NCBI RefSeq assembly: GCF_028737315.1
Contig: NZ_JAQZAO010000006.1
Coordinates: forward strand, 124,001-188,000
Length of the DNA: 64,000 nt
Source of the DNA: Actinomycetospora lemnae
GTDB taxonomy: Bacteria > Actinomycetota > Actinomycetes > Mycobacteriales > Pseudonocardiaceae
Reading direction: 5' to 3'
The position numbers and the translations under genes were made by a program. This document shows positions 1 to 9,180 of this stretch, piece after piece (position 1 is the stretch's first letter; each line of letters opens with the position of its first letter). Below the pieces are notes generated by a model. That model saw only the letters and a program-made list of their open reading frames with translations. It made no database searches and was not told the DNA's origin.

Positions 1-1025
1 GCGCAGAGCAGGGCCACCGCGCCGACCTCGTCGAACAGCGTCACCGGCGGCGGTTCCCCACCGCCGGCGAGCGCGACGTCGCGGGCCCGGCGGGCCTGGT
101 CGTGCGTGGTGCGGAAGCCCTCGACCCCGCCCGCCGGTGACCCGGCCGCGACGCGCAGGCCCGGGTCGTGACGGGCGAGGACCCCGGCGACGACCTCCCG
201 CGACGGCGCCGCGTCGTCGCGACACGGCAGCCACGCCCAGGCGCTGTCGGCGTCCCACGGCACCACCAGCGGGCGGCCCGCGGCGCCCAGCGCCGTGCCG
301 ACGTCCAGGGCGACGCGCTCGAAGGTCCCGAAGCCGGCGCCGTCCGCGCCGCCCTCGCCCGGGTCGCGCCACACCACGAGCCCCAGGTGCACTGTCGAGA
401 AGCGGTAGCCCAGCGTCGACTCCACCGCGAGCCGGTCGTCGGGCGCGGTGGGGGCGCGGCCGGCGAGCACGTCGCGGACCCGCGCCACGCGCATCGCGTG
501 CCGGCCGCGGCGTCCGCGGTCCCGCTCGGCCTCGTAGGCCGCGACGACGTGCTGGGTGACGTGGTCGACGTACTCCATGACCACCAGCACGATGCGCTGC
601 GAGGCCGCCGCGGCCACGTCCCCGGGCCGTCGCGTGGCCTCGGCGAACGCCCACTCCATGAGGTGCGACTGCCCGACGCGGTAGGCGCGGATCAGCGCGT
701 TGACCGGCACCTCGTGCTGCGCGAGCCGCTGCGCGTACGCGATGGCCGCGGCCGGGGGATCGACGGCCCGCGGGTCGAGCTCGTGGCGCAGGATGTGCAG
801 GATCGTCTCGACGTTGCCCTCGACGCTCGCGCCGAGCAGGTCGCGCAGGGCGGGGTCGCCGCGCAGGTCGTCGATGCGGGTGGCGAGCACGTCGCTGATC
901 GAGGCACTGACCTCGCCGCGGCGCGGGGCGAGCGCGGCGGCGACCTCGGCGACCTCGCCGGCGACGTCGGTGGCGTCGGTCGCGGCGCCGTCGCGGGCCG
1001 GGGTCGCCGAGGGCTCGATCGTCAC
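1..1025 (-). CDS. PucR/CdaR-type transcriptional regulator, C-terminus cut off
   Basis: The frame reads leftward and leaves the window without a stop, so only the N-terminal ~341 residues are visible. The visible part fits the PucR/CdaR layout: a helical RsbR-like N-terminal domain (segments such as ILHILRHELD and VNALIRAYRVGQSHLMEW) followed by a GGDEF-like degenerate middle domain with a sensor-type beta/alpha pattern. The PucR-type C-terminal helix-turn-helix should lie beyond position 1 and cannot be checked. Start GTG at 1025 is chosen after a GAGG; a second GTG at 1028 is equally possible. It is divergent from the esterase/monooxygenase pair and is the natural candidate to control it; that is inference from position only. 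Confidence 0.75.
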   Translation of the reverse strand, partial: MTIEPSATPARDGAATDATDVAGEVAEVAAALAPRRGEVSASISDVLATRIDDLRGDPALRDLLGASVEGNVETILHILRHELDPRAVDPPAAAIAYAQRLAQHEVPVNALIRAYRVGQSHLMEWAFAEATRRPGDVAAAASQRIVLVVMEYVDHVTQHVVAAYEAERDRGRRGRHAMRVARVRDVLAGRAPTAPDDRLAVESTLGYRFSTVHLGLVVWRDPGEGGADGAGFGTFERVALDVGTALGAAGRPLVVPWDADSAWAWLPCRDDAAPSREVVAGVLARHDPGLRVAAGSPAGGVEGFRTTHDQARRARDVALAGGGEPPPVTLFDEVGAVALLC

Positions 1026-1247
1026 CACCTCGCGACCACCACCCGACGTCCCGACCGCCGCTGCCGGCCCTCCCGCGCGACGGTAGCCCTCCCGCGGTGT
1101 GGCGACCAGCACACGCTGTGCGACCGGGGTCGACCGACAGGGCGGGGACAAATCCGTGCGCGGCCTTCGTGCCGCGGGGACGAGGCGCGCCGCGTGTGTG
1201 ATCCGTCACGGTGACGTGGCAGCGTCGCCGACCCCACAGGAGCCCCC
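1026..1247. promoter_or_regulatory. Divergent intergenic region with two short palindromes
   Basis: This 222-bp gap separates the divergent PucR-like regulator and the esterase gene, so both promoters should be here. It contains GCACA-CGC-TGTGC at 1109-1121, flanked by direct copies of GCGACC, and CGTCAC-G-GTGACG at 1204-1216, only about 30 bp before the esterase start. Either could be an operator. No convincing -35/-10 pair was identified. Confidence 0.35.
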
Positions 1248-2192
1248 GTGCCCGTCCACCCCGAGGCCCAAGCACTGCTCGATGCGCTCGTCGAGCAGGG
1301 CATGCCGCCGATCGAGTGCATGACCGTGCCGCAGGCGCGCCAGGCCACCGCCGCGTTCGTCGACCTTCAGCCGCCGGCCGAGGACGTCGCGACCGTGAGC
1401 GACCGCGCGATCCCGGGCCCCGCCGGCGACATCCCGGTGCGGATCTACACGCCGTCCGGCGACCTCCCGCACGGGGTGCTCGTGTACTTCCACGGCGGCG
1501 GCTGGGTGATCGGCGACATCGAGACCGTCGACCGTCCGTGCCGCCAGATCGCCAACGCCGCGGGCGTCACCGTGGTGTCGGTCGACTACCGCCTCGCCCC
1601 CGAGCACGTGCAGCCCGCGGCCTTCGAAGACTGCTACGCGGCCACGTCGTGGGTCGCCGAGCACGCCGACGAGCTGGGTGTCGACGCCTCGCGCCTCGCG
1701 GTCGGCGGCGACTCCGCCGGCGGCCACCTCGCGGCGGCGGTCAGCCTCGCCGCGCGCGACCGCGGCGGCCCGGCGATCGCCTTCCAGCTGCTGATCTACC
1801 CGGTCGTCGACTTCGACTGGACGAGCCCCTCCATCAACGACAACGGCGAGGGCTACCTGCTCGGGCGCGCGACGATGCAGTGGTTCTGGGCGCACTACCT
1901 CGGCGCGACCGACCCGAGCGACGACCCGTACACGTTCCCGCTGCGCGCCCAGGACCTCACGAACCTGCCGCCCGCGTTCGTCGCGACCGCCGAGTACGAC
2001 CCGCTGCGCGACGAGGGCGAGGCCTACGCCCGCAAGCTCGAGGCGGCCGGCAACACCGTCACCGCCACCCGCTACGACGGCATGATCCACGGCTTCCTCT
2101 GGACGCTCGGCGCGACGCCGTCGGGCGCCCGGATGGTCGACGACGCCGTCGCCGCGATGCGACCCGTCCTGAGCGCCACCGTCAGCGCCTGA
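1248..2192 (+). CDS. Alpha/beta-hydrolase esterase, hormone-sensitive-lipase family
   Basis: 314-residue serine esterase of the HSL/AB_hydrolase_3 family. Visible marks are the oxyanion HGGG motif at 82-85, the nucleophile elbow GDSAGG with Ser156, the acid in DPLRDEG (Asp251) and the catalytic His in HGF (His281). There is no signal peptide, so it should be cytosolic. Start GTG follows an AGGAG at good spacing. The next gene, a Baeyer-Villiger-type monooxygenase, begins 11 bp after its stop, so the two are almost surely co-transcribed. That arrangement suggests it hydrolyses the ester product of the monooxygenase; the actual substrate is unknown. Confidence 0.9.
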   Translation: MPVHPEAQALLDALVEQGMPPIECMTVPQARQATAAFVDLQPPAEDVATVSDRAIPGPAGDIPVRIYTPSGDLPHGVLVYFHGGGWVIGDIETVDRPCRQIANAAGVTVVSVDYRLAPEHVQPAAFEDCYAATSWVAEHADELGVDASRLAVGGDSAGGHLAAAVSLAARDRGGPAIAFQLLIYPVVDFDWTSPSINDNGEGYLLGRATMQWFWAHYLGATDPSDDPYTFPLRAQDLTNLPPAFVATAEYDPLRDEGEAYARKLEAAGNTVTATRYDGMIHGFLWTLGATPSGARMVDDAVAAMRPVLSATVSA

Positions 2193-2203
2193 GAGGAGCA
2201 CCC

Positions 2204-3724
2204 GTGACCATCACCGAGAACGCCCCCGCGGGCGCCGCGTCCGAGTCCGGCGCCGTCGAGCACGTCGACGTCGTCGTCATCGGGGCTGGTGTGTCCGGCA
2301 TCGACGCCGGCCACCACTTGCGCGAGCGCTTCCCCGACAAGTCCTTCGTCATCCTCGAGAAGATGCCCGGACGGGGCGGGACGTGGTGGACCCACCGCTT
2401 CCCCGGCGCTCGTTCGGACTCGGACCTGTTCACCTACGGCTACGCCCACAAGCCGTGGCGCGGCCCGTCGATCGCCACCTCCGAGGAGATCACCAACTAC
2501 CTCGACGAGGTCATCGAGGAGGACGACCTCAAAGCGGCGATCCGCTACCGGCACGAGGTGACCGCGGCGTCCTGGTCGTCGTCCGAGCACCGCTGGACCC
2601 TCGACGTGCTCCGCGGGGACACCGGCGAGACCGTGCAGATGACCTGCGACTTCCTGTGGATGTGCCAGGGCTACTACAACCACCAGGACCCCTACCGCCC
2701 CGAGTGGCCGGGGACCGAGCGGTACATCGCCAACGGGGGGGTCATCGCCCACCCGCAGACCTGGCCCGAGGACCTCGACTGGGAGGGCAAGCGCGTCGTC
2801 GTCATCGGCAGCGGCGCGACGGCGGCGACGGTCGTCCCGGCGATGGCCGAGAAGGCCGCGCACGTGACGATGCTGCAGCGCACGCCGACGTTCGTCGCCG
2901 CGGTGCCGAAGACCCACGAGCTCGCGGTGCAGCTGCGCGCGCTCGACATCCCCGAGGACTGGACCCACGAGATCCTCCGGCGGGCCTACATCGAGCAGTT
3001 CAACGAGCTGACCCGGATGTGCCTGGAGACCCCGGACGAGGCGCGGGAGTTCCTGCTCGGGGAGATGCGCCCGCTGCTGCCCGAGGGCTACGACGTCGAG
3101 AAGCACTTCAACCCGAGCTACCGCCCCTGGCAGCAGCGGATCGCGGTCGTGCCCGACGGCGACATCTTCACCGCCATCAGCGAGGGCCGGGCCTCGGTGG
3201 TCACCGACACCATCGACACCTTCACCGAGACCGGCATCAGGACCTCGTCGGGCGAGGAGCTCGAGGCGGACATCGTCGTGTCGGCCACGGGGTTCAACCT
3301 CAGCGCGCTCGGCGACATCCCGTTCACGGTCGACGGCGAGCCGGTCGACGTGTCGCAGCAGATCACCTGGCGCGGGATCATGATCTCGGGCATCCCGAAC
3401 ATGGCCTACGTCTTCGGCTACTTCCGGCACAGCTGGACGCTGCGCGCCGACCTCGTCTCCGACCTGGTGTGCCGCCTCCTGGCGCACATGGAGGCCAAGG
3501 GGGCGACGACCGTGACGCCCACGCTGCGGCCCGAGGACGCCGACATGGAGATCCGGCCGTGGTCGGACCCGGAGAACTTCAACTCCGGCTACGTCATGCG
3601 CAGCCAGCACAAGATGTTCAAGCAGGGCGACCGCGCGCCCTGGACGCACATGCACGAGTACGCCGAGGAGCGGCACACGCTGCCCGCGGCCGACCTCGAC
3701 GACGGGTCCCTGCAGTACCGGTAG
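2204..3724 (+). CDS. FAD-dependent Baeyer-Villiger-type monooxygenase, EthA-like
   Basis: 506-residue flavin monooxygenase. An N-terminal FAD dinucleotide fold (GAGVSG, 27-32) is followed by the Baeyer-Villiger-like fingerprint GGVIAHPQTWP (178-188) and the NADPH-binding GSGATA (202-207). Many segments (RSDSDLFTYGY, HPQTWPEDLD, LPEGYDVEKHF, SGIPNMAY) match what I recall of mycobacterial EthA, including overall length. EthA oxidises ketones to esters and also activates thioamide prodrugs. Start GTG at 2204 follows GAGAGGAG. No EthR-type TetR gene is adjacent; the candidate regulator is the divergent PucR-like gene. Pairing with the esterase suggests a ketone-to-ester-to-acid-plus-alcohol route. 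Confidence 0.88.
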   Translation: MTITENAPAGAASESGAVEHVDVVVIGAGVSGIDAGHHLRERFPDKSFVILEKMPGRGGTWWTHRFPGARSDSDLFTYGYAHKPWRGPSIATSEEITNYLDEVIEEDDLKAAIRYRHEVTAASWSSSEHRWTLDVLRGDTGETVQMTCDFLWMCQGYYNHQDPYRPEWPGTERYIANGGVIAHPQTWPEDLDWEGKRVVVIGSGATAATVVPAMAEKAAHVTMLQRTPTFVAAVPKTHELAVQLRALDIPEDWTHEILRRAYIEQFNELTRMCLETPDEAREFLLGEMRPLLPEGYDVEKHFNPSYRPWQQRIAVVPDGDIFTAISEGRASVVTDTIDTFTETGIRTSSGEELEADIVVSATGFNLSALGDIPFTVDGEPVDVSQQITWRGIMISGIPNMAYVFGYFRHSWTLRADLVSDLVCRLLAHMEAKGATTVTPTLRPEDADMEIRPWSDPENFNSGYVMRSQHKMFKQGDRAPWTHMHEYAEERHTLPAADLDDGSLQYR

Positions 3725-3737
3725 CCGCGGTAGCTGC

Positions 3738-5207
3738 TCACTGCTGGTACGACGACCGCCGCACCTTGCCCGCGTCGTCGCGCAGCGGTCCCGCGGAGCG
3801 TCGCCACACCCGTGGCCGCTTCGCCCGGGACAGCCGCGCGGCGGCGTGGGCGTCGAGGTCGGCGTCGGTGACCTCACCGGCGGCCGGGTCGGTCTGCACG
3901 ATCGCGTGGGGGACCGCGCCCAGGTCGTCGTCGGGCGCCCCGACGACGACGCACGAGACCACCGCCGGGTGCTCGAGGACCGCGGCCTCGACCTCGGCGG
4001 GGTACACGTTCTGCCCGCCGACGACGATCATGTCGCCGGCCCGGTCGGCGAGGTAGAGGTAGCCCTCGGCGTCGAACCGGCCCATGTCGCCGAGCGACTC
4101 CCAGCCGCCCGGTCGGGTGCGGGGCTCCGCGCCGACGTAGCGGTAGGTGACCCGCCCCGGCTCCGGGCGCAGCCACAGCTCGCCGACCTCGTCGACCGCG
4201 CAGCGGCGGCTGCCGTCGAGCGTGCGGGCCTCGATCTCGCCGCCGGTGACCCGCCCGACCGAGCCCGGGTGCGCGAGCCACTCCCGACCCGTGATCGTCG
4301 TGCGCGCCTGCGCCTCGGTGGCCGCGTAGCCCTCGAGCACGCGGTCGGGGCCGAGCCAGTCGATCACCGCGCGCTTCACCGCGGGCGGGCACGGCGCGCC
4401 GATGTGGAACAGGGTGCGCAGGGCGGGCAGCTCCGGTAGCGGACCGGGCACGCGCACCATCCGCCCCATCATCGTCGGCACCGCGTAGATCCAGGTCGCG
4501 GCGTGCCGCTCGGCCAGCTCCAGGGCGCGGGCGGCGTCGAAACGGCCCATGAGGACGACGTGGTTGCCGGTCATGAGCCCGAGCAGGGAGAACAGGTACG
4601 GCGCGTTGTGGAACAGCGGCGCCGTGCACAGCAGCACGCCGTCCGGCTCGATGCGGTACACCGGCGCGCGGGTGGTGACCGACCCCGTCGTGCCCGGCTC
4701 GCCCGCGACGATGACCTTGGGGCGGCCGGTGGACCCGCCGGAGGTCGGTGCCTTCCAGGCGGGTGGGGCCGGCGCGGGCGGCGGTGGGGTGTCGGGACCC
4801 TCGGGCCGGTGCCCGAGCGGCAGGACGGCGGTGCCCGGTGGCGCGACGACCTCGGCCGACGGAGCCAGCCCGACGACGACGGGCGGGCGGACGACGTCGA
4901 GCACGGCGGCGAGCTCGCCCGGCGCGAGGCGGTGCGACACCGGCTGCGGGACGGCGCCGAGCTTCCACGCCGCGAGGGTCAGGGCGTAGTGCTCGGCGAC
5001 GTCGGGCAGGGCGATCGAGACGAAGTCGCCGGGGCCCACCCCGCGACCGGCGAGCTCGTGCGCCCACCGGTTGGCGTGCGCCTCGAGCTGCGCGGACGTC
5101 CAGGTCGCGGTGTCGTCGGTGACCGCGGGCCGGTCGGGGCGCTCGCCCGCCATCCGCGTGAACGCCTCGCCGAGGGGCTCGTCCGGTGAGGCCGTCCCGG
5201 TGGTCAT
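3738..5207 (-). CDS. AMP-binding acyl-CoA ligase (FadD/bile-acid-CoA-ligase-like)
   Basis: 489-residue member of the ANL adenylating superfamily. The P-loop-like TSGGSTGRPK lies at about 155-164, the A5-type EGYAATEAQ and A7-type LGDMGRFDAEGYLYLADR motifs follow, then the hinge and VVGGQNVYPAEVE, and the C-terminal catalytic Lys in the GKVRR segment. The double-Gly P-loop TSGGSTGRPK is the form I associate with steroid/bile-acid-type ligases, but substrate is not deducible. Its ATG overlaps the stop of the upstream carboxypeptidase gene (ATGA), so the two are translationally coupled despite unrelated functions. It converges on the monooxygenase gene with 13 bp between stops. Confidence 0.88.
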   Translation of the reverse strand: MTTGTASPDEPLGEAFTRMAGERPDRPAVTDDTATWTSAQLEAHANRWAHELAGRGVGPGDFVSIALPDVAEHYALTLAAWKLGAVPQPVSHRLAPGELAAVLDVVRPPVVVGLAPSAEVVAPPGTAVLPLGHRPEGPDTPPPPAPAPPAWKAPTSGGSTGRPKVIVAGEPGTTGSVTTRAPVYRIEPDGVLLCTAPLFHNAPYLFSLLGLMTGNHVVLMGRFDAARALELAERHAATWIYAVPTMMGRMVRVPGPLPELPALRTLFHIGAPCPPAVKRAVIDWLGPDRVLEGYAATEAQARTTITGREWLAHPGSVGRVTGGEIEARTLDGSRRCAVDEVGELWLRPEPGRVTYRYVGAEPRTRPGGWESLGDMGRFDAEGYLYLADRAGDMIVVGGQNVYPAEVEAAVLEHPAVVSCVVVGAPDDDLGAVPHAIVQTDPAAGEVTDADLDAHAAARLSRAKRPRVWRRSAGPLRDDAGKVRRSSYQQ

Positions 5208-6415
5208 CGGCGCCCGGCGCGCAGCGCGAACAGCCCCCCGACCCCGGCGACGACCGCGACGAGCAGCAGCGGCGTCCCCCAGGACGACGAGACCGCCCCC
5301 GACGAGGGCGCGACCGTGTCCTCGTCGCCGTCGTCCGGCGCGGACGCGAGCTCCGGGTCCGCCGGCTGCGCGTCGGTGAGCATGCCGATGCCCTGCGGGT
5401 CCGGCAGGGCGAAGCCGTGGTCGAGCAGGACCCGGGCCTGCTCGTACATCGGCACCGGGCGCTGCTCGCCGCGCATGAGCACCACCACCAGCCGCCGCCC
5501 GTTCTGCTCCGCGGCGCCGATGAACGTGTGCCGCGCGTCGTCGGTGAAGCCGGTCTTCCCGCCGATGTAGCCGGGATAGCCGGTCGTCAGGAGCTTGTTG
5601 TCGTTGACGACCTCGAACGGCGGGTTGTCGCCCCAGCCGGGGAACGGGATGCGCCGGGTGGTGACGGCTTGCGCGAACGGTTCCTCGCGCATGGCGACGC
5701 GGAAGATCGAGGCGAGGTCGTAGGCCGAGGTCTGCATGCCCGGGCCGTCGAGGCCCGACGGCGTCGCCGCGCGGGTGTCGAGGGCGCCGATCTCGCGGGC
5801 CGTGGTGTTCATGAGGTCGACGGTGGCCGGGACGCTGCCGGCGAGCCGGACCGCGAGCGCGTGGGCGGCGTCGTTGCCCGACGCGATCATCATCGAGTCG
5901 AAGACCTGGCGGATCGTGTACTGCCCGCCGGGCCCGATGCCGACGCGCGTGCCCTCCTGGTCGGCGTCCTCCTGCGTCCCGGTGATCGTCTCGTCGAGCG
6001 GGAGCTGCCGGGCCACGAGCAGGCCGGTGAGGGTCTTCATCAGCGACGCCGGGCGCAGGCGCGCGTGCGGGTTGCGGGCGGCGAGGACGGCGCCGGAGTC
6101 GAGGTCGGCGAGCACGTAGGACACGACACCGACCGCGGGCGCGGCCGGCGCGCCCGGGGCGACCACGTCGCCGCAGCTGCCCATCGCGGGACCGCCGACG
6201 GGCGGGTCCGGGACGGGGAGCGGGGTGGGCTGGGCCTGCCCGGGCTGCGGGACCTCCGAGTCGTCGACCGGCGGGCCGGGCGCGGTGCCGAAGGGGCAGT
6301 CGACGCCCGCCGGGGCGGCGCTCGCGGTGCCCGCCGTGCCCAGGAGGCCGGGCAGGGCGCCGAGGAGGAGCGCCACGAGCACCGTCAGGAGCGCGAGCGG
6401 CCGTCGGGAACGCAC
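5204..6415 (-). CDS. D-alanyl-D-alanine carboxypeptidase (penicillin-binding protein, DacB/DacC type)
   Basis: 403-residue exported serine D,D-carboxypeptidase that trims pentapeptide stems of peptidoglycan. It has an N-terminal signal peptide (hydrophobic 6-26, cleavage near AXA at 31-34), a Pro/Gly-rich linker of about 60 residues, and the three active-site motifs SLMK (124-127), SGN (179-181) and KTG (287-289). A C-terminal hydrophobic segment (about 375-395) followed by RAGRR anchors it in the membrane. It is the first gene of a two-gene unit with the acyl-CoA ligase, joined by an ATGA overlap. Confidence 0.93.
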   Translation of the reverse strand: MRSRRPLALLTVLVALLLGALPGLLGTAGTASAAPAGVDCPFGTAPGPPVDDSEVPQPGQAQPTPLPVPDPPVGGPAMGSCGDVVAPGAPAAPAVGVVSYVLADLDSGAVLAARNPHARLRPASLMKTLTGLLVARQLPLDETITGTQEDADQEGTRVGIGPGGQYTIRQVFDSMMIASGNDAAHALAVRLAGSVPATVDLMNTTAREIGALDTRAATPSGLDGPGMQTSAYDLASIFRVAMREEPFAQAVTTRRIPFPGWGDNPPFEVVNDNKLLTTGYPGYIGGKTGFTDDARHTFIGAAEQNGRRLVVVLMRGEQRPVPMYEQARVLLDHGFALPDPQGIGMLTDAQPADPELASAPDDGDEDTVAPSSGAVSSSWGTPLLLVAVVAGVGGLFALRAGRR

Positions 6416-6486
6416 CGGGGCGACAGTAGACGCCGGTCCCGCCCGGCCCGCGGGCGCCGGGCCGGGCGGGACACCCGGATGGGGAC

Positions 6487-7539
6487 TCAGCCCTCGGCGC
6501 CGGTGTTCTCCGCCGGCAGTTCGGCGCCGTTGACCTGGGTGTCGCGGGCGGCCGGCTTGCGGTTGCCGCGGCGGGCGGTCGGGCGCGGGGCGGGCATCGG
6601 GCCGGACGAGCCGCCGCCCGGGCCGAGGATGATCTCGGCGAAGGTCGCCATGGCCTCGTCGAGGTGCCCGGCGTTGCGGCGCTCGGACTCCTCGTTGGCC
6701 TGGCGGACCAGGGCGACGACGGCCTCGTGGTCCGGGCGGTTGACCAGGGTGCCGTCGAGGCGGTCGAGGCCGTTCTCGACCGAGGTCGACAGGGCACCGA
6801 CGCGCTCGCCGAGGCCGGACTCGACGCCGTCGATGCGGGTGCCGACCTGGTCGAGGCGAGAGGTCAGCGCCTCGAGGCGGCGGGCGAGGTCGCCGACCTG
6901 CTCCGCGGTCTCGGTGCGGGTGGTGGTCGCGTCGGTGCGCGCGGCCTCGCGGGTGCCGGTGAGCTCCTCGGACACGCCGCGGGCGAGGTCCTCGAGGCGG
7001 TCGCGCAGGCCGGCGTCGACGGCGTCGACGCGCTCGCGGACCGGGCCGGTGACCGCGGCGGGCAGCCCGTCGAGGCGCATCTCGTGGCGGTCGAGGCGGT
7101 TGTCGAGGTCGTCGAGGCGCTTGTGCAGGCCGGAGATCCGGTCCTCGAGCCCGTCCATGCGGCCCGCGACGCCCTCGAAGCGACCGGTCACACCGTCCAG
7201 ACGGCCGTCGAGCTGGGCGAAGGGGGTGGCGAGACGATCGGCCACCCGGTCCACGAGACCCTCGACCAGGCGGGCCAGCGAGGCGATCGACGACTCCTGG
7301 CTGTCGAGCTTCGCGACGGTCTCGTCGAGGCGCTCGGCGAGCACGCTCATCTCGGTGCGGTCCGGCACGTCGGAGAGGCGCTTGCGGATCGCGCCCAGCC
7401 CGTCGAGGGCCGCGAGGCGGCCGTGGATCTCGTCCAGCGAGTCGAAGATCTGCTGCTGTTCGCTGTCCCGGACCTCGGCCGCCCGCACCAGCATGCTGCG
7501 CATGCGGTCGAAGGACATGGTCTGGCTGTTGTCGATCAC
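6487..7539 (-). CDS. Long coiled-coil protein of unknown function
   Basis: 350 residues, with no family I recognise. Nearly the whole protein from about residue 15 to 290 is heptad-like: repeats such as LDGRLDGV, RMDGLEDRI, LHKRLDDLDNRL and RLDQVGTRIDGV form short hydrophobic-spaced units, as in apolipoprotein- or polar-growth-scaffold-like coiled coils. The last ~60 residues are Gly/Pro/Arg-rich and probably disordered. There is no signal peptide or membrane segment. The GTG at 7539 (VIDNSQT) is chosen because sequence before it does not look coding; ATG 7518 is a fallback. It sits 71 bp before the carboxypeptidase gene, so a cell-envelope scaffold role is possible but only guessed. Confidence 0.7.
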   Translation of the reverse strand: MIDNSQTMSFDRMRSMLVRAAEVRDSEQQQIFDSLDEIHGRLAALDGLGAIRKRLSDVPDRTEMSVLAERLDETVAKLDSQESSIASLARLVEGLVDRVADRLATPFAQLDGRLDGVTGRFEGVAGRMDGLEDRISGLHKRLDDLDNRLDRHEMRLDGLPAAVTGPVRERVDAVDAGLRDRLEDLARGVSEELTGTREAARTDATTTRTETAEQVGDLARRLEALTSRLDQVGTRIDGVESGLGERVGALSTSVENGLDRLDGTLVNRPDHEAVVALVRQANEESERRNAGHLDEAMATFAEIILGPGGGSSGPMPAPRPTARRGNRKPAARDTQVNGAELPAENTGAEG

Positions 7540-7690
7540 GCGGCGCCCAACTCTCTGCGACGGCTCCGGCCCCGGGGGCGGCCGGTCTCGGCGGTGCCGA
7601 AGCGTAAACACCCCCCGAGGGGCCACCCCATCCGGGTGATGGACAGGCAGGCTGTCCTCCACCACAGGGGCACCAGGGGTGCGCTGGGGT

Positions 7691-9076
7691 TCAGTGCCGC
7701 CGCAGACGTCCCAGGAAGCGGTCCTCGAGCGCGCGCCACGCCGCCGCCTCGCGGTCGAAGGGCGGCGAGGGCGTCAGACGGGTCGGATCGGGCCGGACCA
7801 CGAACGACACGAGCCAGCCCAGGCTCTCCGACGGCGCGAGGGCCTCGCGGGTGCGGGAGTCGCCCGCCCAGTCCGCGGCGTCGGTGACGAGCTCGACGGC
7901 GAGCTCGAGCTGCTCGGCGTCGACGACGTCGGGGCCCTCGCCGATGTCGTCGGCCAGCCCGGCGAGCACGTAGCGGTTCTCCGGCGCGACCTCGATCTCC
8001 AGGTCGCCGCCGGTCGCGGCGGACACCACCTCCTCCCAGGTGGTGACGGCGGCGAGGTCGTGGTCCTCGGCGCCCTCGCCGGCGATCCAGGACCGCAGGG
8101 CGCGCGCGGAGGAGAACGCCTCGATCGTCCCGCCGCGGCCGAGGAAGACCGGCTCGTCGTCGAGGTAGCACCGCAGCGTGATCACCTCGCCGTCGGGCGT
8201 GGTGATGCCGATGGGGTCGATGCCGACCTCCTCCCAGAAGCCCTCCTCGGGCTCCTCGGCGGCGTCGACGAGGTCGCTGCGCAGGGACTCGCCGGTGGTG
8301 TCCTCGCGGAGGTCCTCCGGGGCGTCAGCCAGAGGACCGGACGCAGCGGCGTCCTTCGGGTCGTCGACGACGGCCGCCGGGTCCGCGGGGTCGTTGTCCG
8401 CGTTCTCGGCGGGCGCGGCCTCCTCGCCGTCGGCGGGGTCGGGGTCGAGGTCACCGCCCTCGGTCGCCACCGGCGTCGCCGTCGCGCGCAGGCGGGCGGC
8501 ACGCTCCTCGTCGACCTCGGGCGTCGTGACCATCGCGTCGAGCGCGTCGACGACCTCGTCCCAGCGCTCGTCGACGACCTCGGCCAGCTCGGCCCACAGC
8601 GCCTGCCCGTCGCGCCCGGCGAAGGCGGGCGGCCCGGCGGTCAGCGCGGCGAAGGCGGGCGTCGCGTCGAGGACCTCGTGCACGACCTCGAGGTCGCAGA
8701 CGTCGGCGAGCGACCGGCACATCGCGGCGACCTCGGCGAGGTCGTCGAGGGTCCAGGTGTCGGGGTCGCCGGCCACGAGCTCGGGGACGCCGACGACGTC
8801 GTAGCGCTGCACGTCCTCGGGGGTCAGCTCGTCGACTGACAGCTTGACGACCACGGGCCAGGCGGGGTGGTCGGCGAGGTCGTGCTCCTGGCCGGACTCC
8901 TCGGCGGCCGCGACCCACGCGGCGAGGTCGGCGGCGTCGGCGAACGCGAAGAGCGCGTCGTCGTCGCCGAGGAACGCCTCCCACTCCTCGCCGTCCTGCC
9001 GCCACCGCGGCGCCCAGAGCGTGACGAGGTCGCCCGCGGTGAGCGCCAGCGTGATCGGGATGATGTCCTGCGCCAT
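7691..9076 (-). CDS. Acidic actinobacterial protein of unknown function ('primosomal protein' by name only)
   Basis: 461 residues. The N-terminal block MAQDIIPITLAL..GDLVTLWAPRWRQDGEEW is one I associate with a conserved actinobacterial family often labelled 'primosomal protein' without functional proof. The protein looks like two related halves, each with a WEAFLGDDDALFAF-like or CYLDDEPVFLGRG-like element, separated by a disordered Asp/Glu/Ala/Pro linker at about 205-275. It is strongly acidic, cytosolic and without catalytic motifs. It is transcribed toward the coiled-coil gene with a 151-bp gap and divergently from the dehalogenase. I would not assign a replication role from this sequence. 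Confidence 0.72.
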   Translation of the reverse strand: MAQDIIPITLALTAGDLVTLWAPRWRQDGEEWEAFLGDDDALFAFADAADLAAWVAAAEESGQEHDLADHPAWPVVVKLSVDELTPEDVQRYDVVGVPELVAGDPDTWTLDDLAEVAAMCRSLADVCDLEVVHEVLDATPAFAALTAGPPAFAGRDGQALWAELAEVVDERWDEVVDALDAMVTTPEVDEERAARLRATATPVATEGGDLDPDPADGEEAAPAENADNDPADPAAVVDDPKDAAASGPLADAPEDLREDTTGESLRSDLVDAAEEPEEGFWEEVGIDPIGITTPDGEVITLRCYLDDEPVFLGRGGTIEAFSSARALRSWIAGEGAEDHDLAAVTTWEEVVSAATGGDLEIEVAPENRYVLAGLADDIGEGPDVVDAEQLELAVELVTDAADWAGDSRTREALAPSESLGWLVSFVVRPDPTRLTPSPPFDREAAAWRALEDRFLGRLRRH

Positions 9077-9180
9077 GCCGGGCGGCCTCCGCGAGCGGGG
9101 GTGTGGGGGGTGCGCGGCGCACCCTATGACGGCGGCTGTGACCTGCTCGTACCGGTCGACCGCGTGACACCCTGCCCCGC

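Noticed and set aside
1211-2203. Fusion of the esterase region with the monooxygenase
   Set aside because: The monooxygenase frame is open upstream, but that part is the out-of-frame shadow of the esterase; a GTG with a clear ribosome site at 2204 marks the real start.
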